Part shown: one piece after another, positions 59,901 through 64,000 of the stretch | How the letters are laid out: every line of letters begins with the position of its first letter | How positions within the stretch are numbered: the stretch's first letter is position 1 | NCBI GenBank assembly: GCA_963971305.1 | Contig: OZ020307.1 | Location: forward strand, 58,029,702-58,093,701 | DNA: 64,000 nucleotides | Source: Arcuatula senhousia | Lineage: Eukaryota; Mollusca; Bivalvia; Mytilida; Mytilidae | Reading direction: 5' to 3' | Program-made: the position numbers and the translations under genes | The notes under the pieces: generated by a model | The model's database searches: none | Seen by the model: the letters and a program-made list of their open reading frames with translations, nothing else | What the model was told of the DNA's origin: nothing

Positions 59901-60321
59901 GAACTATCACCAAAATCCCAGATGTACATTACGATTGTTGGTAACGTTACTTTTGCTTTGAACCCTTGGGCTTGACCAGCCGTTATAATGTCAAAGGGTT
60001 CTACAGTCAGCCCTGCTGATATTGGGTAAACTCCACTAACGTAAACCACTGGACTCGTACTTCCACTAACGGTCACCTGACAAGCCATGTTACTACCATC
60101 GGCGTAAACTTTGGACGAACACCAACATCCATTTGAAGGGTCGTTATGGAGATAGCCACACATGCATAGACCAGCGTCATAGATGCCATATTTTAATTGG
60201 TTGTCAAAGCAGTATACTACACATGTCTGATTGTCTGATACTGGTGTGGTTTTGGAGAATAAAATGTCATGCTTTGTCTTCTCTTCAGAATCATAATAAC
60301 ACGATCCCAGCTTCTCAGGAC
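26540..60321 (-). CDS. PKD1: Polycystin-1-like receptor/channel protein, 33 exons resolved, 5' end not found
   Basis: All 33 exons join with consistent phases to about 4,502 residues plus one split codon. Order by rough residue: WSC 5-95; PKD 110-200; C-type lectin 1 240-356; C-type lectin 2 360-487; Cys-rich 575-630; about 15 PKD-like repeats 750-2150; REJ 2150-3020; GPS 3080-3100; TM1; PLAT 3150-3275; ten more TM segments with the polycystin extracellular domain 3810-4040 and a channel-like end 4040-4310; cytoplasmic tail. This is the vertebrate PC1 order (human PC1 is about 4,300 residues) without visible LRRs, which may lie beyond the window. PC1 is a membrane receptor that pairs with a PKD2-type channel in cilia and at cell contacts; in this animal the role is inferred. 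Introns contain families B, C, D, E and L. Confidence 0.9.
27300..27480 (+). repeat. Solo E-type unit in a polycystin intron
   Basis: Contains 'aatggctggaatgtttt' and 'aaacaggaactaggt', then 'tttgctgagaaaactgtt', and ends 'ctgtgaaatccagccaaa'. Related copies are at 27890-28090, 37262-37525 and 54418-54655. It resembles one diverged unit of the tandem array at 58376-59371. Confidence 0.55.
27591..27770 (-). CDS. PKD1: Polycystin-1-like, cytoplasmic tail exon
   Basis: Acceptor 'gtattaaaacag', donor 'gaaagg|gtaggg', phase 0-0, 60 residues. Arg/Ser-rich ('RMFSATSRDSRPSSRDSNLS'), ending in an amphipathic stretch ('AADRLETTWEDCLCTLER'). Confidence 0.85.
27890..28090 (+). repeat. Solo E-type unit in a polycystin intron
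   Basis: Contains 'aaaatggccagatttagtt', 'aaactggaagtaaatgagcg' and 'gtagtcactgggaaaacagt'. It aligns by eye with the units at 27300, 37262 and 54418. Confidence 0.5.
28475..28792 (-). CDS. PKD1: Polycystin-1-like, pore-loop region and last TM (S6)
   Basis: Acceptor 'tctcttcttccatag', donor 'aaacag|gtaaat', phase 0-0, 106 residues. Pore-like segment 'SLIGMLHGRFSFWMLM', then S6 'THFFLYAYYIFCYGITIALT', then a cytosolic helix. Where PKD2 channels have G-D in the filter, this protein reads G-R. Confidence 0.9.
29147..29281 (-). CDS. PKD1: Polycystin-1-like, S4-S5 region
   Basis: Acceptor 'acatttccattttag', donor 'tatctg|gtaagg', phase 0-0, 45 residues: basic 'VVKQLRFIKFLYVYEKTLSN', then the S5-like helix 'VAVIFVILFCSFGMAAYL'. 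Confidence 0.9.
29719..30092 (-). CDS. PKD1: Polycystin-1-like, S2-S4 of the channel domain
   Basis: Acceptor 'ataattccttcacag', donor 'ataaag|gtttgt', phase 1 to 0. Contains 'SQILLRFVQDVVDPLMVCQC', 'ILFLVNIYLVCHIG', 'WNWLETLTTLMAVVVNGLYI' and 'AMRYIQGILIFLLMI': three hydrophobic helices, with the WNW motif typical of polycystins. Confidence 0.9.
30174..30754 (-). mobile_element. Family-C element, copy C2, three tandem units
   Basis: Inverse orientation. Plus-strand ends 'acaaggggttgcactaagca' and 'cgagtgggggtata'. Three ~170-bp units with 'ccaatccatccagtagaagc' or a variant, then a GGAC/AGAC simple-repeat run at 30674-30711. Both flanks are T in the element's orientation, with no target duplication. 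It lies in a polycystin intron. Confidence 0.8.
31001..31092 (-). CDS. PKD1: Polycystin-1-like, end of polycystin extracellular domain
   Basis: Acceptor 'cctattttag', donor 'aactg|gtaagt', phase 2 to 1, 92 nt. Encodes 'TRAIFIDFTMYSAANDLTTV' then 'VTLMIEFPLTG', the conserved strand leading to the S2 helix in polycystins. Confidence 0.9.
31377..31671 (-). CDS. PKD1: Polycystin-1-like, polycystin (TOP) extracellular domain
   Basis: Acceptor 'atttatttcag', donor 'gaaag|gttagt', phase 1 to 2. Contains 'CFGNYGYKEDTSNYGEGWNQ', 'GYVYTYGGGGYTQELGITY' and 'LKSQNWIDE', hallmark motifs of the family's extracellular loop. Confidence 0.9.
32081..32456 (-). CDS. PKD1: Polycystin-1-like, S1 helix and start of extracellular domain
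   Basis: Acceptor 'aatctatttgcag', donor 'agagg|gtaagt', phase 0 to 1, 125 residues. TM helix 'LRQFIAYLFYLWLLMTLCYV', then 'NISDVDEFWDWSQNVLVAGL' at the start of the polycystin domain. Confidence 0.9.
32841..32951 (-). CDS. PKD1: Polycystin-1-like, intracellular loop
   Basis: Acceptor 'ctttaattgcag', donor 'gtcaag|gtaaaa', phase 0-0, 37 residues: 'ALVIAFYASSILKKEDTTEE' and an acidic stretch. Confidence 0.85.
33237..33463 (-). CDS. PKD1: Polycystin-1-like, TM4-TM5
   Basis: Acceptor 'tttttttcaatttag', donor 'ctcaag|gtaaaa', phase 1 to 0. Two hydrophobic helices: 'YFVYVAYVICFILCVTSVVL' and 'LQWILALLFCIAMSFIVIEP'. Confidence 0.9.
33782..33936 (-). CDS. PKD1: Polycystin-1-like, cytoplasmic loop exon
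   Basis: Acceptor 'catgttttacag', donor 'attag|gtaaaa', phase 2 to 1. Begins 'KLPSAGSTFIWANKLRASSS'. Low-complexity, Ser/Gln-rich; no domain recognised. Confidence 0.85.
34388..34591 (-). CDS. PKD1: Polycystin-1-like, cytoplasmic loop exon
   Basis: Acceptor 'ctacaatttacag', donor 'gaaag|gttagc', phase 2-2. Basic and Ser-rich ('RGSTRPRPLRKKGSTSTLGS'), with several possible kinase-type sites; that reading is inference only. Confidence 0.85.
35129..35232 (-). CDS. PKD1: Polycystin-1-like, cytoplasmic loop exon
   Basis: Acceptor 'gtgttttccag', donor 'atcaa|gtaaga', phase 0 to 2. Encodes 'VKEAADGILQYLDDVESECM' and a basic end. Confidence 0.85.
35263..36535 (-). repeat. Family-B interspersed repeat, copy B4, inverted, with ~165-bp tandem array
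   Basis: Plus-strand left end 'acaagaggctcccaggagcc'; right end 'ccaggtgagct'. At least five units of about 165 bp from 35395 to 36190, each with 'ggccaaaaacactatttttc' or a variant and 'gacttttgtagagctaaatg'. Then one B3-like module near 36240-36400, and a GACGACGACGG run at 36405-36487. It begins only 30 bp upstream of a polycystin exon. Confidence 0.85.
36835..36960 (-). CDS. PKD1: Polycystin-1-like, cytoplasmic loop exon (symmetric)
   Basis: Acceptor 'ttttttttccag', donor 'gaagag|gttggt' (weak), phase 0-0, 42 residues: Lys/Thr/Ser-rich 'KTETSKTKTSKGSDRKEE'. The weak donor and symmetric phase make skipping possible. Confidence 0.75.
37262..37525 (+). repeat. Solo E-type unit in a polycystin intron
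   Basis: Contains 'aattgctggatttggttaaa', 'caggaagtaggtgagagaca' and 'gtagttgctgagaaaatttt', and ends 'ctccgtgaaatctggcc'. Same family as 27300, 27890 and 54418. Confidence 0.6.
37569..37700 (-). CDS. PKD1: Polycystin-1-like, cytoplasmic loop exon (symmetric)
   Basis: Acceptor 'atgtattatag', donor 'ggaaag|gtacag', phase 0-0, 44 residues. Encodes basic 'HTHLRRSRTLKITRQATDDS' then 'FDSGIGMSQEGK'. Confidence 0.8.
38036..38182 (-). CDS. PKD1: Polycystin-1-like, cytoplasmic loop exon (symmetric)
   Basis: Acceptor 'gctttttttaaacag', donor 'ctggtg|gtaagg', phase 0-0, 49 residues. Begins 'TNIFDHGPRAGTAQTIEIDY', then 'NDDEFLSYLDRESTTDSLV'. Confidence 0.85.
38494..38816 (-). CDS. PKD1: Polycystin-1-like, TM2-TM3
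   Basis: Acceptor 'cctcaattttactttcag', donor 'tcaaag|gtgact', phase 1 to 0. 'HLWYSVVDRPAMSRFTRVQR' is the PC1-family lead-in, followed by helices 'TCVVTILYTFMAINAMWYGL' and 'FVTNVISFPITLVIIWMF'. Confidence 0.9.
39227..39535 (-). CDS. PKD1: Polycystin-1-like, PLAT/LH2 domain
   Basis: Acceptor 'tttgtttcttttttag', donor 'gcagcag|gtaaat', phase 1-1. 'GTTANVGMKIYGEYGKTS', 'NIDKIMIWHDNSGLDPSWYL' and 'VIIKDMQTDIKYYFFANFW' match the PLAT beta-sandwich found between TM1 and TM2 of PC1. Confidence 0.92.
39886..40081 (-). CDS. PKD1: Polycystin-1-like, TM1 and first PLAT strand
   Basis: Acceptor 'cagttttattttacag', donor 'gagcag|gttagt', phase 0 to 1. 'NPVVFVTCCLIFVAYIVAVI' is TM1; 'FKYEVTVITGRQIGA' starts the PLAT domain. 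Confidence 0.9.
40423..40678 (-). CDS. PKD1: Polycystin-1-like, GPS motif exon
   Basis: Acceptor 'gattttatattccag', donor 'ctgctg|gtatgt', phase 2 to 0. The GPS of the GAIN fold is visible as 'ENYCVCECHHLTPFGGGM'. The H-L-T tripeptide is the usual self-cleavage site, so cleavage between Leu and Thr is expected from family knowledge. Confidence 0.93.
41070..42106 (-). CDS. PKD1: Polycystin-1-like, REJ/GAIN region
   Basis: Acceptor 'gatatcttttatccag', donor 'aaacag|gtgaga', phase 0 to 2, 346 residues. Rich in N-glycosylation sequons (for example 'SVNISNVTS', 'ERNYSS'). No Cys pattern is recognised; the position is that of the C-terminal REJ/GAIN module just before GPS. Confidence 0.88.
42565..42868 (-). 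CDS. PKD1: Polycystin-1-like, REJ region, helical part
   Basis: Acceptor 'tttattctttcacag', donor 'ttaaca|gtaggt', phase 2 to 0, 101 residues. Helical, with 'AITHELNELSRQESLLNQPN', typical of the GAIN A-type helical part in PC1-family proteins. Confidence 0.85.
43210..43880 (-). CDS. PKD1: Polycystin-1-like, REJ core
   Basis: Acceptor 'tttaatcttcttacag', donor 'agacac|gtaagt', phase 0 to 2. 'VITCVTCASKGRYVINQGQH', 'TGSCINCASTDTLYYEWSVF' and 'GTCTLVTSTAVDPLITPVQV' followed by 'SCTGFSDPDNAQGELNCKV' match the Cys-paired REJ signature. Confidence 0.9.
44429..44587 (-). CDS. PKD1: Polycystin-1-like, REJ exon
   Basis: Acceptor 'tatattttttcag', donor 'caagag|gtaatg', phase 0-0, 53 residues: 'SGYTDACAGITSSSASSVQL' then 'TYTITLTVSAPGRTS'. 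Confidence 0.88.
45801..45821 (-). CDS. PKD1: Polycystin-1-like, 21-nt microexon in REJ
   Basis: Acceptor 'tatatttttgttctcag' and donor 'gca|gtaaga' enclose seven codons, LESGPPA, phase 0-0, between two phase-0 exons. Both splice sites are strong and the frame is open, but an exon this small rests on splice sites alone. Confidence 0.6.
45952..46110. mobile_element. Degenerate family-D element, copy D3
   Basis: 'tactgtggtttcaatattat' at the left and 'ccacccacgaaaaaacatg' at the right are related to the ends of D1 and D2, but eroded. Boundaries are approximate. It is in a polycystin intron. Confidence 0.45.
46401..46500. mobile_element. Family-L mini-element, second copy
   Basis: 'agatcgcaatgg' at the left and 'ccattgcgaa' at the right; interior 'ataaaacctggtttaaccc'. 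It is the reverse complement of the copy at 17798. The open frame crossing it is repeat-derived. Confidence 0.6.
46958..52101 (-). CDS. PKD1: Polycystin-1-like, giant exon: Cys-rich segment, ~15 PKD-like repeats, start of REJ
   Basis: 5,144 nt, 1,715 codons. Acceptor 'ttctatgatatttttag', donor 'ccattg|gtaaga', phase 1 to 0. Starts with a Cys-rich block ('CSAAPYCNEGQEVCYY', 'CIRVADPCSCTQNATSC') where PC1 has its LDLA-like module. It continues with about 15 Ig-like PKD repeats of ~85 residues; one keeps the classical 'YQWDFGDGSSTVDG', the others are degenerate. It ends with the REJ start 'INVDGSTSFDPDDSTTVLTY' and 'SWAC'. Human PKD1 likewise has one oversized PKD-repeat exon. Confidence 0.93.
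52465..52593 (-). CDS. PKD1: Polycystin-1-like, extracellular exon
   Basis: Acceptor 'gtaatttttcag', donor 'aaccag|gtataa', phase 1-1. 'GLWFSHDGEVQEWNFKMNSL' then 'ATLVFQVYRPSCASGTLI'. With the next exon it resembles the beta-rich linker before the Cys-rich block; no named domain assigned. Confidence 0.82.
53163..53294 (-). CDS. PKD1: Polycystin-1-like, extracellular exon
   Basis: Acceptor 'ctttattattcag', donor 'cccag|gtgagt', phase 1-1. 'ETIKVPSYLVGVGHLESLGT' then 'TAPSQAATITKIFPG'. No domain recognised. Confidence 0.82.
53530..53612. repeat. 35-bp tandem duplication, 2.4 copies
   Basis: Unit 'gtagttctgaatacatttta' continuing 'ttagaaacaatgata' at 53530-53564 and 53565-53599, with a partial third. 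The copies are identical by eye. Intronic. Confidence 0.85.
53722..53924 (-). CDS. PKD1: Polycystin-1-like, C-type lectin domain 2, second half
   Basis: Acceptor 'gttttgtgttttag', donor 'cagag|gtaagt', phase 2 to 1. 'SAPAWVGLTDRSAESYLMW' is the WIGL-type core, then 'DCFTLDSTGTWTPNSCQETK' and 'FYICQY' with the closing cysteines. Confidence 0.9.
54418..54655 (+). repeat. Solo E-type unit in a polycystin intron
   Basis: Contains 'aaaatggctggattttatta', 'aacaggaagtaggtgagtga' and 'gttgttgctgataaaactgt', and ends 'tttcagtgaaatccggcc'. The closest relative is 37262-37525. Confidence 0.6.
54795..54984 (-). CDS. PKD1: Polycystin-1-like, C-type lectin domain 2, first half
   Basis: Acceptor 'ttccattttacag', donor 'gggag|gtaaaa', phase 1 to 2. 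'ECALGGQYYSTNGHCYKLYE' and 'NWAAAATACNAVNNQSQLAV' are the N-terminal C-type lectin signatures. Confidence 0.9.
54985..57406. other. Long polycystin intron, no gene seen
   Basis: AT-rich. A 20-bp duplication ('atattcatctttctacaa') occurs at 56746-56785. Several open frames of about 60 codons have no protein features. Confidence 0.5.
57407..57598 (-). CDS. PKD1: Polycystin-1-like, C-type lectin domain 1, second half
   Basis: Acceptor 'atttatttctag', donor 'ggaag|gttggt', phase 1-1. 'LNTIYLGAQKSGNGYVWANG' and 'CVVIDRSTGGLKGIACSEQH' then 'GILCQE'. Confidence 0.88.
58038..58199 (-). CDS. PKD1: Polycystin-1-like, C-type lectin domain 1, first half
   Basis: Acceptor 'tattttctataaacag', donor 'acacaa|gtaaga', phase 1-1. 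'QCVDSWDFFRGRCLQQLSSP' and 'CDGGKLLTVHYPEEITEVLN' follow the C-type lectin pattern (C, W, C, then Cys-x4-Leu and an acidic helix). Confidence 0.88.
58376..59371 (-). repeat. Family-E interspersed repeat, inverted, five ~169-bp tandem units
   Basis: Plus-strand left end 'gtgagcacgctcac'; right end hairpin 'cttcgcaactttgttgcgtg' then 'gggtataatg', preceded by a GGACNGACGGAC run at 59298-59321. Units begin near 58480, 58650, 58818, 58985 and 59155, each with 'cataccaaatattaaaagcc' or a variant. It is in a polycystin intron. Confidence 0.85.
59605..60321 (-). CDS. PKD1: Polycystin-1-like, WSC domain and first PKD domain
   Basis: Acceptor 'gaatgtttgtttttttag', donor 'caacag|gtataa', phase 1-1, 717 nt. 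WSC: 'LGSCYYDSEEK', 'CVVYCFDNQLKYGIYDAGLC' and 'NGCWCSSKV'. PKD: 'IVMYIWDFGDSS' ... 'HTYSIPGTYTLTVRACTV'. This is the PC1 N-terminal order. Confidence 0.92.
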
Positions 60322-61927
60322 CTAAAAAAACAAACATTCTGATTGAATGATTGATCAATTTTTCCAATGTCATGCATTTCTGATTTATACTATAAAATTA
60401 GGAATTTTTATAACATTTCAGTAAAAATTAAGGAAAGTGTTGATAATAGCTTTAAAAACAAAACATTACTCCAATTTACTAGAAAGAAACATTTAGTTTA
60501 AGAATTTGTACAACAGTATTATAGCTTGTTCATTTAATTTAAACACACTCATTTCATTTAAAATGGTTGAATGGCTTATTCTAAACAAACTGCTAAGAAT
60601 TCTTTTCTACATGTCAACATTTGAGGAACAGTTATCAATTTTTTCCATATGGCCTATAAAAGACCATTTTGTCAAAATTCTAAAAACTATTACTCATTGA
60701 ATTGTACTATGAGTTGTCATGTGACCCCAAATGTAGTATAGGCAGACAAACCAGGACTAAATGTTAACAAGTTTAATGAACTTTTAAAACATTTATAGGG
60801 GTATTAAAAAACTTCTACAAATACTAATAAATCTAAAAAAAGAATCATTTCACTACTGGTTGTAATAAATTCATTCACACACCTAAAGAGACATTATAAA
60901 TTCAAACCAATAAAAAATTAAATTGTTTTATTGACAATAATTATCTAGATATTTCCCTTATTAACAATTGCATGGTTCAAAAAAAGAAAATTGTTATTTT
61001 AGATGAATAAAATTGACATTTAGAAACATATTTTACACAAATCCCAACACCAATGGCTCACGACTGACTAACTAGCAGCGCAGAGGAATGTGCATGCCAT
61101 TTTCGGCTTTAAAACATGAATACCTACCTGCACAATCAAATTGTGAACAGTATAATAATTCTTAAACAATTAGTTCACCCGAATAGATCTGGTACAGAAG
61201 TAAGACTAAGAATCACACCACTTTCATTTTCATGAGCTTTATTTAGATACAGGTAATATATTTATCAAACACACCATAAAGTCACATGGTCTTTAAGTAA
61301 TCACAATGAGGGAAGAAAGTAATTTATCTTTTTGCCATCCAGAGCCAGTATAAATATATTTTACTGCTTTTTGTGCTATGTATAAAAATTTACAGCGTTT
61401 GCCCAATCATAACTTACGATAGTGCAAAAACTGTAAATTCTTATATATAGGATAAGTTCATATTTCTTTTACTTACCATTAAATTAAATATTGCTAAGAT
61501 TCCATTACCAAAATCATACACCAAGAGGTAGAAAAGAGGTTGATATGAATTGACAGCAAAAAGGATTTCTAAAAGTGCCCCAGAGATCGTTTCATAACCA
61601 ATTAACCTATCTATGGGAAATACACGTAATTTATTTTAGCACCAAGGGTTTAACTAAGATTGAAGACGATCCACCCAAGAAATAAACCATCGGTAATATA
61701 TTTGATGAATACAAAAATTGACATACAGAGAATTTATATGTAGATTGGGAACACACTTAATGGTGGGAATAGTTCAGAAATCAGGCATCGACTAGCTCTA
61801 AATACTGGGCAATATAGTAAGCTGGTGATCTATGAAAGATAGAAGATAGAAAAATTTGCCGTAACCCTGTACAAGGTCAAGGTAACAAACCACATGTATA
61901 AAGTGCCAGCGATCACCATTAACTCAC

Positions 61928-62014
61928 CGCTACATAATACATTAGTCACGCTCAGGGAGCTGCAATACGTTTTCCATGCTGGTGCCGAGCGTTTTGATTT
62001 GTGCGAGGTGCATG
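61928..62014 (-). CDS. Tentative upstream exon of the polycystin-1-like gene
   Basis: Acceptor 'ggtttcctaactcatgcag', donor 'tagcg|gtgagt' (perfect). 87 nt, phase 1-1, joining in frame to the WSC exon. Encodes 'CTSHKSKRSAPAWKTYCSSL' then 'SVTNVLCSG'. It is Cys-containing and open, but no domain is recognised. Confidence 0.45.
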
Positions 62015-62524
62015 CTGCATGAGTTAGGAAACCAGGTTAATATTTATAAGCAAAATAAAATAAACAAAATCATGTAAAACTAAAAAATATAAAATAAAAA
62101 TGAAACAAAATTAAAAAGGCATATCAACTACAACATAAACACGTTTTGTTGGAACAATCATAATTGCAAGTTTGAATTTGAATAATCAAAAACTGTGAAA
62201 ATAATCTTTATTGAAAAAAAAGATTGAATGAAGGGGAAACAACAAAATAGATAAGACAAATTCACCGTTATTTTTTTCTCTTGTCTTACTGCCCTTTTAA
62301 CATTTTAAGGGTCTTATAATCAACTTTCAATTATTCAGATCAACTTGCATAAATTTATTTTCTACAATAAACAATAATATACATGTGCATCTAAATTGGT
62401 GCATACACAAACAACTATTTGAACAAATCACTGCTAAAAAATAAAGATGATAATCAATAAGAGGCAAAAATGAAAAATAAATAAAAAAATAAAAATAGGA
62501 AATCTCGGTTGTGCTTTGACTCAC

Positions 62525-62596
62525 ACGTATCATCTTCCTTAGAACTTCCTCCATTTAAGTCTGCTTTCATAATGTAATTCAAGGGACATGAAAAAC
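62525..62596 (-). CDS. Tentative second upstream exon of the polycystin-1-like gene
   Basis: Acceptor 'gaaaatatttacag', donor 'tacgt|gtgagt'. 72 nt, phase 1-1, joining in frame to 61928-62014. Encodes 'FSCPLNYIMKADLNGGSSKE' then DDT. Supported only by splice sites, phase and an open frame. Confidence 0.35.
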
Positions 62597-64000
62597 CTGT
62601 AAATATTTTCAAGAAACATATTTACTTTTGGAACTTCAATCATATTTTGTTAATAGTGTAAGCAAAGGCATTAATGGGACAGTAAAAACCCTTTGAGGAT
62701 AAATTCTAATGGATAAAAAGGGAAAAATTAAAAAAAAAAACAGAAATTTGGGAAGGATTTACCACAAAACTGAGATTCAAAGATTCCATATTTGACAGAA
62801 ATGACTTAAATTATGCTAAAAGGTTTTGGGGGCCAAACTGACTGACTGATCAGGGTTTTTATAGTCGTGACTATAGGGGAATGCCCCTCTGCAGCAACTA
62901 TTGACTCGCTATGTGGGTCGTCCAGCCCATGACACATCACCGCCAATGTTGAGGGGGCAAAACTGCATTAATAAACTAAAAATAACTTACAATTAATGGG
63001 TGAAGGAAATGAAACTAAGTTTCAAATAATATACCAAAAATCCAACATTAATCAAAAGAAAGAGAAAAATCATTACATCCCAAAGATAAAAGGACAAGGT
63101 TAAAAATCAACTTTTTTTAATGGACCGACGGAAATGTTCATATTAATTTTTAAGACAACTTTAATATAAATGGGTATAATCCAAATATGTATATTATAAT
63201 AAAAAAAGCAATACACAATACACTAAGCAGCTTGAAATAAAATGGTGTGTTAGGTGAACTATTATTGAAAGCATGATTGCCTAATAGTACATGTACTTAA
63301 AATCATGCGTTCTCCTAAGAAAAAGTATGCCTAATCGACATATCTTACATTCTATCTAAATATACATGAAATAAAAATTTCTTTACAATTTCTAACAGAG
63401 AACACATATGTATAACAAGTTTATTTTTAAGAATGCTTTTAATACAAAGAAAGAGTTATATATATTTAAGCCTCTTTTCGTCCAAATTCAAACTTAAATC
63501 CCTTACAAAACATAACAGAACTCAAAGGACGGAAAGGAATTTACTTAGTTCCTAATACATTATGAAAACAGCTTAATAAGCCCTTTGTTAAGTTGTAACA
63601 CTTTTTAAAAATTGTAACCTAATTGTTAAAAGACCCTTAATACTGAAGCAAAAATGTATTTAAATATATTAAAAATATGAAAATAATTTTTGGTTTTATA
63701 ATTCAAAGTTGTCATATATTCAGATGCACAAGTGAAAAGGTGCCTTAATTCTAGTGTTGGTTTAAGACAAAATACAAAATGTTTTTACATATGAATACAT
63801 GTATAAAGTCAAGCTTATCAAAAGTGCATGTGTGACCTCTATCTTACAAGACATATTCACAATTTTGTTAAATGTTTTGTAGACATTAATGATAGGGTAA
63901 AATAGAATATCCCCTCTTCATCAAATTGGGGAGTAGCAATATCATTTTAACTGTAACTTTTTTTTAACTATGCCACATGCATGTACTACAGATTTGCTTG
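62597..64000. other. No gene seen; probable intron
   Basis: AT-rich. Around 62850-62960 a GC-richer stretch ('gactataggggaatgcccct', 'gctatgtgggtcgtccag') looks like part of a dispersed repeat rather than an exon. No signal peptide or LRR exon was found, so the polycystin 5' end is probably further right. Confidence 0.4.

Noticed and set aside
61090..61140. Possible exon with donor 'gcag|gtaggt'
   Set aside because: Short, with stops in the required frame and no usable acceptor.
62850..62980. GC-richer minus-strand open stretch as a polycystin 5' exon
   Set aside because: No splice sites fit the required phase, and the sequence looks like a dispersed repeat.

Overview
The window looks like nuclear DNA of a bivalve mollusc. 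It is AT-rich and intron-rich with metazoan GT-AG splice sites. It carries a RING-less B-box/NHL-type TRIM protein of the kind expanded in bivalves, and it is full of interspersed repeats with fixed ends and tandem inner modules that recall bivalve pearl/HINE-type elements. I cannot name the species.

Layout. (1) 1-3.5 kb: end of a repeat (family A), then a minus-strand TRIM-like gene (1111-2805) with its 5' UTR intron acceptor. (2) 3.5-8.6 kb: a family-B repeat, then a 5'-truncated L1/Tx1-like LINE (minus strand, 5130-7963) flanked by a 607-bp direct repeat (4523-5129 and 7964-8570, one mismatch), which reads as a very long target-site duplication. A family-C element (6958-7722) sits inside the LINE. 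(3) 9.5-18.6 kb: a plus-strand ankyrin-repeat and SOCS-box (ASB-type) gene in at least six exons, with introns filled by repeats of families A, B and D. (4) 18.6-26.5 kb: convergent intergenic space with repeats and no supported gene. (5) 26.5-60.3 kb (perhaps to 62.6 kb and beyond): one very large minus-strand polycystin-1-like gene. I resolved 33 exons with fully consistent reading phases (about 4,502 residues) plus two tentative upstream exons. Protein order: WSC, PKD, two C-type lectin domains, Cys-rich segment, about 15 PKD-like repeats in one 5.1-kb exon, REJ, GPS, TM1, PLAT, then ten further membrane segments including the polycystin extracellular domain and a channel-like C terminus. 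(6) 62.6-64 kb: no supported gene; the 5' end of the polycystin gene probably lies to the right.

The three host genes have unrelated jobs: a B-box scaffold or innate-immunity-type protein, a cullin-5 E3 substrate receptor, and a membrane mechano/chemosensory-type receptor-channel subunit. They show no sign of working together. The most unusual content is the mobile DNA: the 607-bp duplication, a family-C insertion whose empty site can be inferred from the LINE reading frame (no duplication, insertion between two Ts), and several repeat families that share one architecture while differing in sequence. In the polycystin gene, a 21-nt microexon and an Arg in place of the pore aspartate stand out.
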